This document shows, one piece after another, positions 51,395-61,188 of a stretch of DNA of 64,000 nt; the stretch's first letter is position 1, and each line of letters opens with the position of its first letter. Made by a program: the position numbers and the translations under genes. Below the pieces are notes generated by a model. It was not told the DNA's origin and did not search any database. It was given only the letters and a program-made list of their open reading frames with translations. The stretch is taken from assembly GCF_002807035.1 (NCBI RefSeq), contig NZ_NIUC01000002.1:2013267-2077266 (forward strand). The letters run 5' to 3'. This stretch comes from Algoriphagus formosus (GTDB lineage: Bacteria; Bacteroidota; Bacteroidia; Cytophagales; Cyclobacteriaceae).

Positions 51395-54300
51395 ATGAGG
51401 ACTTTGATACTTCTTTTCCTGATCTTCGGCTTTTCGCTTTCGGCAGTGAAGGCACAGGAGAAGTGCAGGGATTATCAGGTAGTCCTTCTGGAGCAAGGCT
51501 TAGAGTTAGACTCCCTTTCTGTCATTGAGGAAAGTATCCGAATAGTAGGAGATGGGTTCGATTCTCTGAATTGGTCTTTTGATCTGAATACCAATCAAAT
51601 ACAGATTATTTTTCCTGATGATTTTGAAAGTTCCAGCATCCGTATTTGCTTTCGCACCTTCCCATTTCGCTGGGATCAAGCAGTAGCTCGTAGAAGCCTC
51701 CGAGTTGATTATGATTCGGCTGCTCGTTTTTATGATAATCGGGTAGTCGATTCAGAGATTTTTGACTTTCGAGAAGAGCTTTTTCCCACCACTAATCTCT
51801 ATAAATCCGGTAGCCTGACACGCGGGATATCGGTGGGGAATACACAGAATGTCTTTGTCAATTCTGCTTTGAATCTGCAATTGGAAGGAGAAATAGCTGA
51901 AAATCTACGCATTCGTGCCAGTATCACCGATCAGAATGTTCCTTTCCAGCCAGAAGGGAATACGCAACAGCTGCAGGATTTTGATAATGTATTGATAGAG
52001 TTGTACAATGAAAATTTCAACCTTTCGGCTGGAGATGTGGTCCTTCAGCAGCGAGAATCGGAGTTTTTGCGATACTATAAAAATGTACAGGGCTTGCGGT
52101 TTACTTCGGAGTACCAAGCGAATGGATGGAAGGCCAGTACACAGGCTTTTGCTTCTGTCGCCAAAGGGAAATTCGCTTCCATCAATGTGCCTCCTCTTGA
52201 AGGGGTTTTAGGGCCCTACCGACTTACCGGGCCGAATAATGAGCGGTTCATTATTGTCATGGCCAATTCAGAACGGGTTTTTCTTGACGGGAAATTACTG
52301 CAGCGAGGTTTCAATGCTGATTATGTCATTGATTACAATCAGGCTGAAATCACTTTTACACCCTCCGTTTTGATCACTCAGTTTTCTCGAATACGCGTTG
52401 ACTTTGAATATGCAGAGCGGAATTTTTCCAGATCCATAATCGGAGCCAATCATCTCCAAAGTAAGGGCAATGTCGACCTCTATTTCAATTATTATCAGGA
52501 GAGAGATAACCGAAACAGGCCATTATTCACAGAGTTTTCTCAGGAAGAGTTGAGTCTACTGAGTAGTGTGGGAGATCAGGTTCAGAATGCCGTCATCCCG
52601 AGAATAGATTCGGTAGCTTATGATCCAAGCAAGATCCTCTATGAGCGAATCACGGAATTGGATGGTGCCGGAGTTCCTTTTACTTATTATCGCTACAGCA
52701 CCGATCCAGCTGAAGCACATTTTGAACTTGCTTTCTCCTTGGTGGGGAATGGGAATGGAGATTATCGGCGTGTCAATCAATTGGCGAATGGGACCGTGTT
52801 CGAATATGTGCCTCGTGTAAATGGTCAGCCGCAGGGGGATTATTCCATTTTGACCCAGCTTCCTGCGCCTGATAGCCGGCGAATGCTCACGGCAGGTACC
52901 CGAATAAAACTTGGGGAAAAGGAGAAAATCTATTCCGAGCTAGCTTGGTCTTCCCGTGATAGAAATTTATTCTCTGAAATAGACGATGAGAATAATCAGG
53001 GACTCGGCTGGAAAGTCGGTTTAAGTTCGGAAGGAAGAAAGTTGAATTTTCTCCCAGAATATACGTTGCGGTCGGGTGCAGAATTCGAGTACAATTCCAC
53101 CAACTTTAATTTCATTGATCGTTTCCGATATATTGAATTTGATCGGGATTGGGGCATAGATCCGGCGGTTGTGAACGCTACGGCTGCTGCTGAGCGGCTT
53201 TTTAGAGCAGATGTCAGTTTGGAAAAGGATGGATTCAATCGCTTTGACTATCAGCTTTACCTTCGAAATAGGGCCGAGATGCTTAGCGGACAACAACACA
53301 AGGCCAACTGGAATACGGAGATTGGGAATAGAATTCGGCTTCGAAATGAGTTTTTTCTACTTAAAAGTGATCAGGATAGCATCCGCTCAGATTGGAAACG
53401 ATACCTCGGAGAGATTACTTACAAGTCCAAAGCGCTTGTCCCGGGATATCGCTATTCCTTGGATAGAAATGCAGTGATTGCGGTCGAGAGTGATTCGGTT
53501 TTGGGTACTGCGATGAATTTTCAGGAGCACTTAATTTTCCTGCAGAATCAGGATAGCTTAAAAACGAAATTCCAACTCGATGCTGCCTGGCGAGAAGATA
53601 AAGCGCCTTTTGAGGGAGAGCTCGAGACCGATACCCGGGCTTTCACTGCCAATGCAAGATTTCAAAAGCAATGGCAAAATCACAGTCTCCAGTCGACTTT
53701 CACCTATAGGACTATCGAATACATTCGAAGAGATCTGCCGGAGGAATTGACCGTCATGGGCAAAGTTGACTACTTGGGGGCTATTGCAAAAAATCTGATT
53801 CGAAGTGAGCTGAGTTATGCCCTAGGAAACGGCAGGGAGCTTCAGCGAGAGTATATTTTTATACCGGCTCCGAATGGAGATGGGACGCATACTTGGCGGG
53901 ATGATAATGGCGATGGGATTCAGCAATTGAATGAATTCTACCTAGCGATCAATCCAGAAGAAAAGCTGTATGTAAAAATCTTTGTTCCGACTGATACCTA
54001 TGTTCAAGCTTACACTACCCTGCTCAATTATAGACTCCAGGCAAAGTTTCCAGCCAGTTGGCAGGAAGAAGGTGGTCTGAAAGCTTGGCTAGCTAAATTT
54101 TCTAATACATCAAGTCTAAGTGTTGAGAAAAAGGTGAGTTCAAATAATTTTTTGGATCGAATAAATCCTTTCATCGGCTCGGTGAATCGGGAGGACATCC
54201 TGTCACTCAGACAGGTGCTACGGTCCAGTTTCTTCTTTAATCGTGCCTCGGCTAAATACGGGTTGGATCTTTCGTACTTTGATTCTCAAATCAAACAATT

Positions 54301-54859
54301 ATTGGCCGGAGGCTTTGAAGATCAAATCCAAAAGGATTGGCGAATTAATTCCCGGGTCAATTTCGGTGGTTTGCTTACTTTGCGATGGGTAGGTAGCATC
54401 GGAGAGAAGGCTGCTAGTTCTGACTTTTTGGATAATCGAAACTTCATAATCAAGCAATTGAATACAGGGCCTGAATTGGCATGGCAGCCCAGCCCTTCTT
54501 TTAGGGCTACGGCAACCTATTCGTATACCCAAAAGCAAAATACCTCCAACTTGGAATTGGATGAAAGAGCCATGCTTCATCAGACTGGAATGGATTTTCG
54601 ACTTGCAAAAGCCATTAAGACGACTTTGACCGCGAATCTTAAATGGATCGAGATAGACTACAATGGCGTGGTTAATTCTCCGGTCGGTTATGAAATGCTA
54701 CAAGCCTTGACACCGGGTACCAATATCACTTGGTCCCTCAATTGGCTTCAGAAAATCGGGGAGGGACTTCAAATGAATTTGGTCTACGAAGGCCGGAATT
54801 CTCAGGGGCTTGATCGAGTAGTTCACGTTGGAAGGATGCAGGTTTCCGCACTCTTTTGA
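51395..54859 (+). CDS. Large exported protein, predicted outer-membrane barrel
   Basis: A 1154-residue protein with a signal peptide (MRTLILLFLIFGFSLSAVKAQ). After about 110 residues it has KSGSLTRGISVGNTQN, LRIRASITDQNVPFQ and NFNLSAGDVVLQQRES, then long stretches of alternating strands and an ending typical of Bacteroidota barrels (LQMNLVYEGRN, VGRMQVSALF). Local similarity in style to SprA-like proteins is inference only. The family is not named by me. It begins 40 nt after the kinase stop, so the two may be cotranscribed. An in-frame start at 51371 would put eight residues before the signal. Confidence 0.75.
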   Translation: MRTLILLFLIFGFSLSAVKAQEKCRDYQVVLLEQGLELDSLSVIEESIRIVGDGFDSLNWSFDLNTNQIQIIFPDDFESSSIRICFRTFPFRWDQAVARRSLRVDYDSAARFYDNRVVDSEIFDFREELFPTTNLYKSGSLTRGISVGNTQNVFVNSALNLQLEGEIAENLRIRASITDQNVPFQPEGNTQQLQDFDNVLIELYNENFNLSAGDVVLQQRESEFLRYYKNVQGLRFTSEYQANGWKASTQAFASVAKGKFASINVPPLEGVLGPYRLTGPNNERFIIVMANSERVFLDGKLLQRGFNADYVIDYNQAEITFTPSVLITQFSRIRVDFEYAERNFSRSIIGANHLQSKGNVDLYFNYYQERDNRNRPLFTEFSQEELSLLSSVGDQVQNAVIPRIDSVAYDPSKILYERITELDGAGVPFTYYRYSTDPAEAHFELAFSLVGNGNGDYRRVNQLANGTVFEYVPRVNGQPQGDYSILTQLPAPDSRRMLTAGTRIKLGEKEKIYSELAWSSRDRNLFSEIDDENNQGLGWKVGLSSEGRKLNFLPEYTLRSGAEFEYNSTNFNFIDRFRYIEFDRDWGIDPAVVNATAAAERLFRADVSLEKDGFNRFDYQLYLRNRAEMLSGQQHKANWNTEIGNRIRLRNEFFLLKSDQDSIRSDWKRYLGEITYKSKALVPGYRYSLDRNAVIAVESDSVLGTAMNFQEHLIFLQNQDSLKTKFQLDAAWREDKAPFEGELETDTRAFTANARFQKQWQNHSLQSTFTYRTIEYIRRDLPEELTVMGKVDYLGAIAKNLIRSELSYALGNGRELQREYIFIPAPNGDGTHTWRDDNGDGIQQLNEFYLAINPEEKLYVKIFVPTDTYVQAYTTLLNYRLQAKFPASWQEEGGLKAWLAKFSNTSSLSVEKKVSSNNFLDRINPFIGSVNREDILSLRQVLRSSFFFNRASAKYGLDLSYFDSQIKQLLAGGFEDQIQKDWRINSRVNFGGLLTLRWVGSIGEKAASSDFLDNRNFIIKQLNTGPELAWQPSPSFRATATYSYTQKQNTSNLELDERAMLHQTGMDFRLAKAIKTTLTANLKWIEIDYNGVVNSPVGYEMLQALTPGTNITWSLNWLQKIGEGLQMNLVYEGRNSQGLDRVVHVGRMQVSALF

Positions 54860-54869
54860 TAAAAAAATG

Positions 54870-54877
54870 TAACTTTG
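54870..54877 (+). promoter_or_regulatory. -7 box (TAACTTTG) before the SDR gene
   Basis: TAACTTTG matches TAnnTTTG, 48 nt before the SDR start and 10 nt after the preceding stop. The -33 match is poor. Confidence 0.45.
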
Positions 54878-54925
54878 CCAATGCTAGATAGTTGTCATAC
54901 TAACTATTAAAACACGAACAATCTC

Positions 54926-55630
54926 ATGGGAAAATGTATCCTCGTCACAGGCGGAACAAAAGGCATCGGAAGGGCTATTTGTCTCCGGTTTGCAAAAGAA
55001 GGATTTGATATAATTACCTGCGCCAGAAACGCTGATGACTTACAAACCTTAGAGAAAGAGCTTCAAGCTATCAATTCAGATGTAAAAGCACTGACTGTTC
55101 AAGCTGATCTTTCCAAAAAGGAAGAAGTAATGAATTTGGCACAAAAAGCCAATGAATTTTCTAAGGTAGATATCTTGGTAAATAACACAGGGGTATTTCT
55201 TCCAGGAGCCATTCATGAAGAGCCAGAAGGCAATTTTGAACTCATGATGGAGACGAATTTATATTCAGCTTATTACCTCGTACGAGCCATTCTTCCTCAA
55301 ATGATGGAGAGCAAATCAGGGCATGTATTTAGTATGGGATCAATAGCTGGGACTACTGCCTATCCTAATGGAGGTAGTTATGCAATATCCAAATGGGCCA
55401 TGTTGGGAATGACCAAGTGTCTGCGGGAAGAAATGAAACCATTTGGAATCAAGGTGACATCTATCCTTCCAGGAGCGACCTTTACTGCGAGCTGGGAGGG
55501 AGTGGATCTACCCATTGAGCGTTTTATGAAAGCCGAGGATGTAGCTGATACCGTTTGGGCAGCTTATAACCTTTCTCCTGCCTCGGTTGTTGAGGAAATT
55601 ACCATTCGACCACAACTCGGAGATATCTGA
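54926..55630 (+). CDS. Short-chain dehydrogenase/reductase
   Basis: A 234-residue classical SDR: cofactor loop TGGTKGIGRA at 8-17, NNTG in ILVNNTGVFLPG, catalytic Ser in FSMGSIAGT and the SYAISK motif. R32-like residues after strand 2 (TCARN) suggest NADP. The substrate is unknown; it might be a fatty acid or sugar reductase. ispG starts 4 nt later. Confidence 0.88.
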   Translation: MGKCILVTGGTKGIGRAICLRFAKEGFDIITCARNADDLQTLEKELQAINSDVKALTVQADLSKKEEVMNLAQKANEFSKVDILVNNTGVFLPGAIHEEPEGNFELMMETNLYSAYYLVRAILPQMMESKSGHVFSMGSIAGTTAYPNGGSYAISKWAMLGMTKCLREEMKPFGIKVTSILPGATFTASWEGVDLPIERFMKAEDVADTVWAAYNLSPASVVEEITIRPQLGDI

Positions 55631-55634
55631 TACT

Positions 55635-57617
55635 ATGAACCCAACCATTCAAACTGCGGAGCTAAACTATTGCGACAGCCTCACATCCTACAGTAGACGA
55701 AAGACTATTCCGGTACGTGTAGGAGATGTCATCATCGGTGGAGATAATCCCATCGTGGTCCAATCCATGACCACTGTAGATACTATGGATACCATGGGCT
55801 CTGTGGAGCAATGCATCCGAATGATCGAAAGTGGATGTCAACTAATCCGCATTACAGCACCTAGTATCAAGGAAGCTAAAAATCTTAGAAATATTCGAGA
55901 TGAACTTAGAAAGCGCGGATATAACACTCCTCTGGTAGCAGATATTCACTTTACTCCAAATGCTGCAGAAATTGCTGCTGGTATTGTGGAGAAAGTCCGG
56001 ATCAATCCGGGAAATTATGCGGACAAGAAGAAGTTTGAGGTAATCGAATATACCGATGAAAGTTACCAAGAAGAGCTAGCGCGAATCCGAGAACGTTTTT
56101 TGCCTTTGGTGAAAATTTGCAAAGAGAATGGTACAGCCATGCGAATCGGGACTAATCATGGCTCGCTTTCAGATCGGATTATGAGCCGCTATGGCGACAC
56201 CCCATTGGGGATGGTTGAATCGGCTTTGGAGTTTTTGAGGATCTGTGAGGATGAAAATTATCATGACATCGTGATCTCGATGAAGTCCTCCAATACTCAG
56301 GTTATGGTGCAGGCTTATCGACTGCTTGTGCAAAAGCTAAATGAAGGAGGATTTAAGCCTTATCCACTTCATTTGGGGGTAACCGAAGCAGGAGAGGCTG
56401 AAGATGGCCGGATCAAATCGGCCGTGGGAATCGGTACCCTGCTAGAAGATGGTCTGGGCGATACAGTACGAGTTTCCCTGACGGAAGATCCGGAGTTTGA
56501 AGCTCCTGTTGCTAAGGCACTCATTGACCGATACATTTCAAGATTGCCTCATGCTACTATCGATCCAATTGAGAAGTATCCAATCACGCCTTTTGAGCAT
56601 ACCAAACGTGAGTCAGCTGAGATTTACAATTTTGGTGGGCAGAATGTACCTCGGGTGATCACAGATATTTCCCGTATTGACGGAATCACGGAGAAGGAAA
56701 TGAAGGCAGTTGGTCATTTTTATTTACCCGAACTGGATAAATGGAAAATGAATGATCTCGGATGCGATTTTGTGTATTCAGGAGATCATCCCATTCCTTT
56801 TATGTTGCCAAATGGCATGCGGGAGATCCAAAATTTTGCCACTTGGGAAAAGAGTCAAACTAGGGAAAATATCTATCCTAGGTACACCTTTGAAGAGTTT
56901 CAATCTGCCCAAGACTTTCATCCTCAATTGAATTTCCTTGAAGTTTTTGATACGCAAGTATCCGAGGTTATTCCATCAATTCGAAACCGCAAGGATCTGG
57001 TACTGATTTTAAAGACATCCAATGCTCACGGTATGCCGGCACTCAGAAGGGCTTTTGTATCCTTGATGGATCAGCAAATTCAGGTCCCTGTTGTGGTCAA
57101 AGTGAGTTATCCAGACCAAACAGCCGATCAGACCATGCTGTATGCAGCGACTGATGTAGGTGGGCTTTTGGTAGATGGAATGGGAGACGGGATTCTAATT
57201 TCCTTAGAGAAGGAAAAAGCACATACCAGAGAAGAGGTTTTAGAGCAAATAAAGCTACACAACAATGTATCTTTTGGCGTACTTCAAGCAGCTAGAACCC
57301 GAATGTCCAAGACCGAATATATTTCCTGTCCATCTTGTGGTAGAACGCTTTTTGACCTTCAGGAAACAACAGCTATGATCAGAAAACGCACCGACCATCT
57401 AAAAGGCGTGAAAATCGGAATCATGGGTTGCATCGTCAATGGTCCTGGTGAAATGGCAGATGCGGATTATGGCTACGTGGGTTCAGGAAAAGGAAAGATC
57501 ACTTTGTACAAAGGGAAAGAAGTGATCAAGCGTTCGGTGCCATCGGAAAAGGCTGTTGATGAGCTGATTGAGATCATCCGGGAAGATGGGATGTGGTCCG
57601 AACCTGAGGCTATTTAA
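55635..57617 (+). CDS. ispG: 4-hydroxy-3-methylbut-2-en-1-yl diphosphate synthase (large form)
   Basis: A 660-residue iron-sulfur enzyme of the MEP isoprenoid pathway. The N-terminal TIM barrel starts RRKTIPVRVGDVIIGGDNP with VQSMTTVDTMDT; a roughly 250-residue insert (about 340-555) separates it from the C-terminal cluster domain with SCPSCGRTLFDLQ and GCIVNGPGE, giving the three cluster cysteines. The insert-bearing form is standard in Bacteroidota, chlamydiae and plants. ATG 55635 is preferred over the upstream in-frame starts inside the SDR gene. Confidence 0.95.
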   Translation: MNPTIQTAELNYCDSLTSYSRRKTIPVRVGDVIIGGDNPIVVQSMTTVDTMDTMGSVEQCIRMIESGCQLIRITAPSIKEAKNLRNIRDELRKRGYNTPLVADIHFTPNAAEIAAGIVEKVRINPGNYADKKKFEVIEYTDESYQEELARIRERFLPLVKICKENGTAMRIGTNHGSLSDRIMSRYGDTPLGMVESALEFLRICEDENYHDIVISMKSSNTQVMVQAYRLLVQKLNEGGFKPYPLHLGVTEAGEAEDGRIKSAVGIGTLLEDGLGDTVRVSLTEDPEFEAPVAKALIDRYISRLPHATIDPIEKYPITPFEHTKRESAEIYNFGGQNVPRVITDISRIDGITEKEMKAVGHFYLPELDKWKMNDLGCDFVYSGDHPIPFMLPNGMREIQNFATWEKSQTRENIYPRYTFEEFQSAQDFHPQLNFLEVFDTQVSEVIPSIRNRKDLVLILKTSNAHGMPALRRAFVSLMDQQIQVPVVVKVSYPDQTADQTMLYAATDVGGLLVDGMGDGILISLEKEKAHTREEVLEQIKLHNNVSFGVLQAARTRMSKTEYISCPSCGRTLFDLQETTAMIRKRTDHLKGVKIGIMGCIVNGPGEMADADYGYVGSGKGKITLYKGKEVIKRSVPSEKAVDELIEIIREDGMWSEPEAI

Positions 57618-57678
57618 AAACCTTTGATTTTAGCCGAAATTGTAAACTATTCTGAATCTGGACCTGTTCTAAGACAAA

Positions 57679-57882
57679 ATGGAAAAAATGGCTGAAAAAA
57701 ATAAAGTAAAGGAGTTTTTTAAGCTTGGTGAAGTGGGTAATTACTTCATTCGGGTTTTTAAAAAACCAGATCCTAATCAAAAATCTAATTTCAACTTGAG
57801 AATGATGCATGGAATCAATAAGATTTCTATCCTCATTTTCCTCTTCGCAATCATCTTCTGGACGATCAAGCGACTGATGTAA
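57679..57882 (+). CDS. Small conserved-looking membrane protein
   Basis: A 67-residue protein. A basic amphipathic start (KVKEFFKLGEVGNYFIRVFKK) is followed by a polar loop and one C-terminal membrane segment (about 48-64). The pattern resembles short single-span Bacteroidota proteins (possibly DUF6728), but I am not certain. It is followed by a strong terminator. Function unknown. Confidence 0.6.
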   Translation: MEKMAEKNKVKEFFKLGEVGNYFIRVFKKPDPNQKSNFNLRMMHGINKISILIFLFAIIFWTIKRLM

Positions 57883-57912
57883 GTTGTTTATTTAAATTCA
57901 AAAAACTTAAAT

Positions 57913-57958
57913 CAAAAGCCCCCAATTAGTAGCTAATACTTCTTGGGGGCTATTTATT
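57913..57958 (+). terminator. Terminator after the small membrane protein gene
   Basis: AAAAGCCCCCAA pairs with TTGGGGGCT around a 17-base loop, followed by ATTTATTTAA. Confidence 0.75.
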
Positions 57959-57986
57959 TAACCTGCAACTAAACTCGCGATTGGTG

Positions 57987-58029
57987 CAGAGGCCGGGAGG
58001 GTAAAAATTACCACTCCCGAATTCCTCTG
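57987..58029. other. Long three-helix hairpin upstream of the sulfatase
   Basis: CAGAGG/CCTCTG, CGGGAG/CTCCCG and GGTAA/TTACC form a stacked 17-bp hairpin with a 3-base loop and small bulges. It has no T run, so it is not a standard terminator. It may be a regulatory RNA element or a repeat remnant, 134 nt before the sulfatase start. Confidence 0.5.
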
Positions 58030-58132
58030 ACTTGAAGAAACTAAACTGAATTTACCAGCACTCGAAAATCAAATCAATTCTATTTACGGGAGCTGACTTA
58101 GCAAAAGCTGAAATTTTTAATGAAAAGATTTT

Positions 58133-58148
58133 ATCTTATCCATAAGAT
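58133..58148. promoter_or_regulatory. 16-bp palindrome before the sulfatase start
   Basis: ATCTTATCCATAAGAT is a perfect 7-bp inverted repeat around CC, ending 14 nt before the ATG. It could be an operator or a hairpin that masks the start; nothing more can be said. Confidence 0.35.
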
Positions 58149-58162
58149 TCAATCTAGAAAAT

Positions 58163-59578
58163 ATGCGAGTGCTACAAATAGTTGCTTTTTTGGCTTTAAT
58201 GCTGGTTTTTGAGCAGTCGATTGCTCAGAAAAAAGACTTAAATATTTTAATTATTCATGTCGATGATCTGGGTGCTTCAGATTTAGGTGTTTATGGAAGT
58301 GATTTCTACGAGACTCCGAATTTAGATCGATTGGCTGCTGAAGGGATGCTTTTTACTCAGTCCTACGCTGCAGCAGCTATTTGCTCCCCAACCCGAGCGG
58401 CTTTACTGACAGGCAAATACCCGGCGAGATTGGGAATTACAGATTGGATCCGCGCAAAATTCCAAGGTTACTCGACTTCTGGTAAGGAGGGAGAATATGA
58501 GATTTTCGAAGATAGACCCATGAAGACTCCAAAGATACAGGGCTACTTGCCACTTGAGGAAGTGACTCTTCCTGAGCGTTTACAATCAATGGGGTATCGT
58601 ACGTTGCATGTAGGGAAGTGGCATTTGGGAGAAGAAGGATTTCATCCGGAGGACCAAGGCTTTGATATTAATATTGGCGGAAATGATTTGGGGCAGCCTC
58701 CCAGTTACTTCGATCCCTATATTTCATCACATCCAAATCCGGATTATGTGATTAAAAACTTGCCGGCAAGACAGGAAGGGGAGTTTTTGACCGATCGAGA
58801 AGGAAGTGAGATCATCAATTTCATCCAAAATCAAGAAAATAGATTTTTTATTCACTGGGCTCCTTATGCGGTTCATACGCCCATAATGGGGCCAGAAGAT
58901 TTGGTGAAGAAATATCAAAATAAACAACCCGGCATACAGCGAAACCCAACTTACGCGGCTTTGATCGAAAACTTGGATCAAAATGTAGGGAAAGTGATAA
59001 GCAAGCTAGACCAATTGGGCCTTCGTGAAAGCACGCTCATTATTTTCACTTCAGATAATGGAGGTCTGGTAGGTAACCCGGATAATCCCGTCACGGTCAA
59101 TCTTGGCCTTCGGTCATTTAAGGGATATCCATATGAAGGAGGGATTAGGGTTCCTACTATCGTTTCCCTACCAGGTCAAATTCCTGGTGGGGCATCCTCA
59201 GATATCCCAATAATCACCATGGATTGGCTTCCTACTATTTTGGATTTTCTGGAAACGGATTCTAATGTGGGAGATGGCCAGTCGCTTAAATCGATTTTGC
59301 TTAATCAAGGTCAATTGCCAGAGCGGGATTTCTTTTGGCATTTCCCTCATTATCGAGGGGCTGATGTCTTACCCTATTCCATTATTCGCTCAGGTAATTA
59401 CAAAATGATTTATTATTTCGATGGAGAAGGAGTGGAGCTTTTTGATTTAGTTTCAGATCCACAAGAAAAAGAAAATCTAGCCAATCAGTTACCGTTTTTA
59501 GTTTCAGAGATGAAGAGTAAGTTGGAGGGATGGTGGGAGAAGACAAATTCAAGATTGCCGGTTTTGAAGGAGAATTGA
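58163..59578 (+). CDS. Secreted arylsulfatase-type sulfatase
   Basis: A 471-residue type I sulfatase with a signal peptide (about 1-21). Metal site HVDDLGASD at 32-40 and the formylglycine signature CSPTRAALLTG at 74-84 (Cys74 is the residue to be modified) are intact, followed by HVGKWHLG and IIFTSDNGG. It removes sulfate from a sulfated glycan or small ester, probably in the periplasm. No maturase, SusCD pair or other polysaccharide gene is nearby, so the substrate is open. The 470 bp after it holds no gene I can support. Confidence 0.9.
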   Translation: MRVLQIVAFLALMLVFEQSIAQKKDLNILIIHVDDLGASDLGVYGSDFYETPNLDRLAAEGMLFTQSYAAAAICSPTRAALLTGKYPARLGITDWIRAKFQGYSTSGKEGEYEIFEDRPMKTPKIQGYLPLEEVTLPERLQSMGYRTLHVGKWHLGEEGFHPEDQGFDINIGGNDLGQPPSYFDPYISSHPNPDYVIKNLPARQEGEFLTDREGSEIINFIQNQENRFFIHWAPYAVHTPIMGPEDLVKKYQNKQPGIQRNPTYAALIENLDQNVGKVISKLDQLGLRESTLIIFTSDNGGLVGNPDNPVTVNLGLRSFKGYPYEGGIRVPTIVSLPGQIPGGASSDIPIITMDWLPTILDFLETDSNVGDGQSLKSILLNQGQLPERDFFWHFPHYRGADVLPYSIIRSGNYKMIYYFDGEGVELFDLVSDPQEKENLANQLPFLVSEMKSKLEGWWEKTNSRLPVLKEN

Positions 59579-59957
59579 TCAGAGGTTTGGTTTTGAAGAA
59601 GGCCTAAAAGGAATAATGATTTTTGAGCAAAGAATAAATACTCTGATTTGAAGTGGCGGACTGCGAAAAGTACTATTGATTGTCCTGTAGGCACTTTTTG
59701 GCTTAGAACTTTACCCAATCAATAGTTTACTGATGAATCCATAAAGAGGTGATTTGATGGATTTATGATAATTATTGACTTGAATTTTAGGAATCTTAGC
59801 ATGAATAATTTTTTGTTTCAGGAAAAAAATGAAATTTTAGCATCGAGTTAGAGAGTTATTGGGATTTTAGAAAATGGAATATTCCTTCCGCTCGTGTAAA
59901 AATTGACGAATTCGAGTCAAAAAGCCTGAATATTTCACAAAAATCTAAAAGACCCCA

Positions 59958-59989
59958 TTGTTTTTTGAATTCAAAAAATGATAACTTTA
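59958..59989 (+). promoter_or_regulatory. Probable promoter of the exbB operon
   Basis: TTG at 59958-59960 and TAACTTTA at 59982-59989, 21 nt apart, fit the Bacteroidota pattern with one -7 mismatch. The leader to exbB would be about 60 nt. It lies in the 59579-60051 gap, which otherwise shows only A/T-rich sequence. Confidence 0.5.
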
Positions 59990-60051
59990 AAACTCGATTT
60001 TAGTCTAGAAACCATTTAACCTTTATCAAAAGTCTATTTAAAAATCACATT

Positions 60052-60801
60052 ATGAGAAAGTTAATCGCTTTGTTCATGCTTGCAGGAATCCTGTTCGCAC
60101 CTGTATTCGCAATCGCACAAGATTCTCCCACTGTAGTTGACGACGAGATCGTAGCTGAGGAGCAGAGTTTCCACCAAGTCGTTAAAGAGAAGTTTATCGA
60201 AGGAGACCCTGTCTTTATGACGCCAGTTTTGGTTTGTCTTATTTTGGGACTTGCTGTAGCGTTAGAAAGAATCATTACCCTCAATCTATCTACTACTAAC
60301 ACCAAGAAGCTTTTGGCAAAGGTAGAAGATGCGCTAGCTTCGGGAGGAATTGAAGCAGCCAAGGATGTTACTAAGAGCACCAAAGGTCCGGTTGCTTCAA
60401 TCTTTACTCAAGGTCTGATGAGATACTCAGAAGGCATCGAGATGGTGGAGAAGTCAATCATCGCCTACGGTTCTGTAGAAATGGGTCGTTTGGAAAAAGG
60501 TCTAGTATGGATCTCCCTATTCATCTCCTTGGCTCCAATGCTTGGTTTCATGGGTACGGTAATTGGTATGATTGGTGCATTCGACTCTATCGAAGCAGCC
60601 GGTGATATCTCTCCATCCCTTGTAGCAGGTGGTATTAAAATCGCCCTTTTGACAACCGTAGCAGGTTTGATCGTTGCGATTATCCTTCAGCTATTCTACA
60701 ACTATTGCGTTGCAAAAATCGATTCTTTGGTGAACGATATGGAAGATGCATCCATCTCTTTGGTGGACATGCTTGTAAAGCACAAATTGACTGGTAAGTA
60801 A
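60052..60801 (+). CDS. exbB: ExbB/TolQ/MotA-family proton channel with signal peptide
   Basis: A 249-residue inner-membrane protein that couples the proton gradient to energise outer-membrane transport with ExbD. An N-terminal signal-like region (MRKLIALFMLAGILFAPVFAIAQ) precedes the three-span core: about 55-75, then GLVWISLFISLAPMLGFMGTVIGMIGAF near 145-172 and ALLTTVAGLIVAIILQLFYNY near 200-220. The APxLGxxGTV motif is canonical. It starts the four-gene operon. Confidence 0.92.
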   Translation: MRKLIALFMLAGILFAPVFAIAQDSPTVVDDEIVAEEQSFHQVVKEKFIEGDPVFMTPVLVCLILGLAVALERIITLNLSTTNTKKLLAKVEDALASGGIEAAKDVTKSTKGPVASIFTQGLMRYSEGIEMVEKSIIAYGSVEMGRLEKGLVWISLFISLAPMLGFMGTVIGMIGAFDSIEAAGDISPSLVAGGIKIALLTTVAGLIVAIILQLFYNYCVAKIDSLVNDMEDASISLVDMLVKHKLTGK

Positions 60802-60856
60802 TCCGTCTTTTGTAGCATTTCCTTATTAAATTCTAAAACCCCAAAGAAGAAACATT

Positions 60857-61186
60857 ATGGATACTTATGACATTTTCCTTTATGCTGGATACGGTCTAGT
60901 AATTGCTGGGGCTTTCTTTGCGATCGTTATGCCGCTTATTAAGTCTCTGGACAATCCAAAATCTTTGCTAAAAACAGTGGTTGGCATCATCGGAATCGTA
61001 GTATTGTTCTTTATCGCATACTCGATCTCCAGTAATGAAGTACTTCCTAAGTTTGAAGCAGATCCGTTCAACCTAACTCCGTCAGGTTCGCAGTTCGTAG
61101 GTGGTATGTTGATTACCACATATGTATTAGCGATTGTAGCATTGGTAGGAATTGTATTTACGGAACTCAATAAAGCTATCAAATAA
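60857..61186 (+). CDS. Three-span protein of the ExbB/ExbD operon
   Basis: A 109-residue protein with membrane segments about 8-27, 40-58 and 82-103. It lies between ExbB and the first ExbD, 2 nt before the latter. It has no recognisable channel or TonB motif. I believe similar small proteins recur at this position in Bacteroidota exb operons; its role in the motor is unknown. Confidence 0.75.
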   Translation: MDTYDIFLYAGYGLVIAGAFFAIVMPLIKSLDNPKSLLKTVVGIIGIVVLFFIAYSISSNEVLPKFEADPFNLTPSGSQFVGGMLITTYVLAIVALVGIVFTELNKAIK

Positions 61187-61188
61187 TT

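Noticed and set aside
55635..57617. IspG as a novel fusion because of its 660-residue length
   Set aside because: The long insert between barrel and cluster domain is the ordinary form in Bacteroidota and plants.
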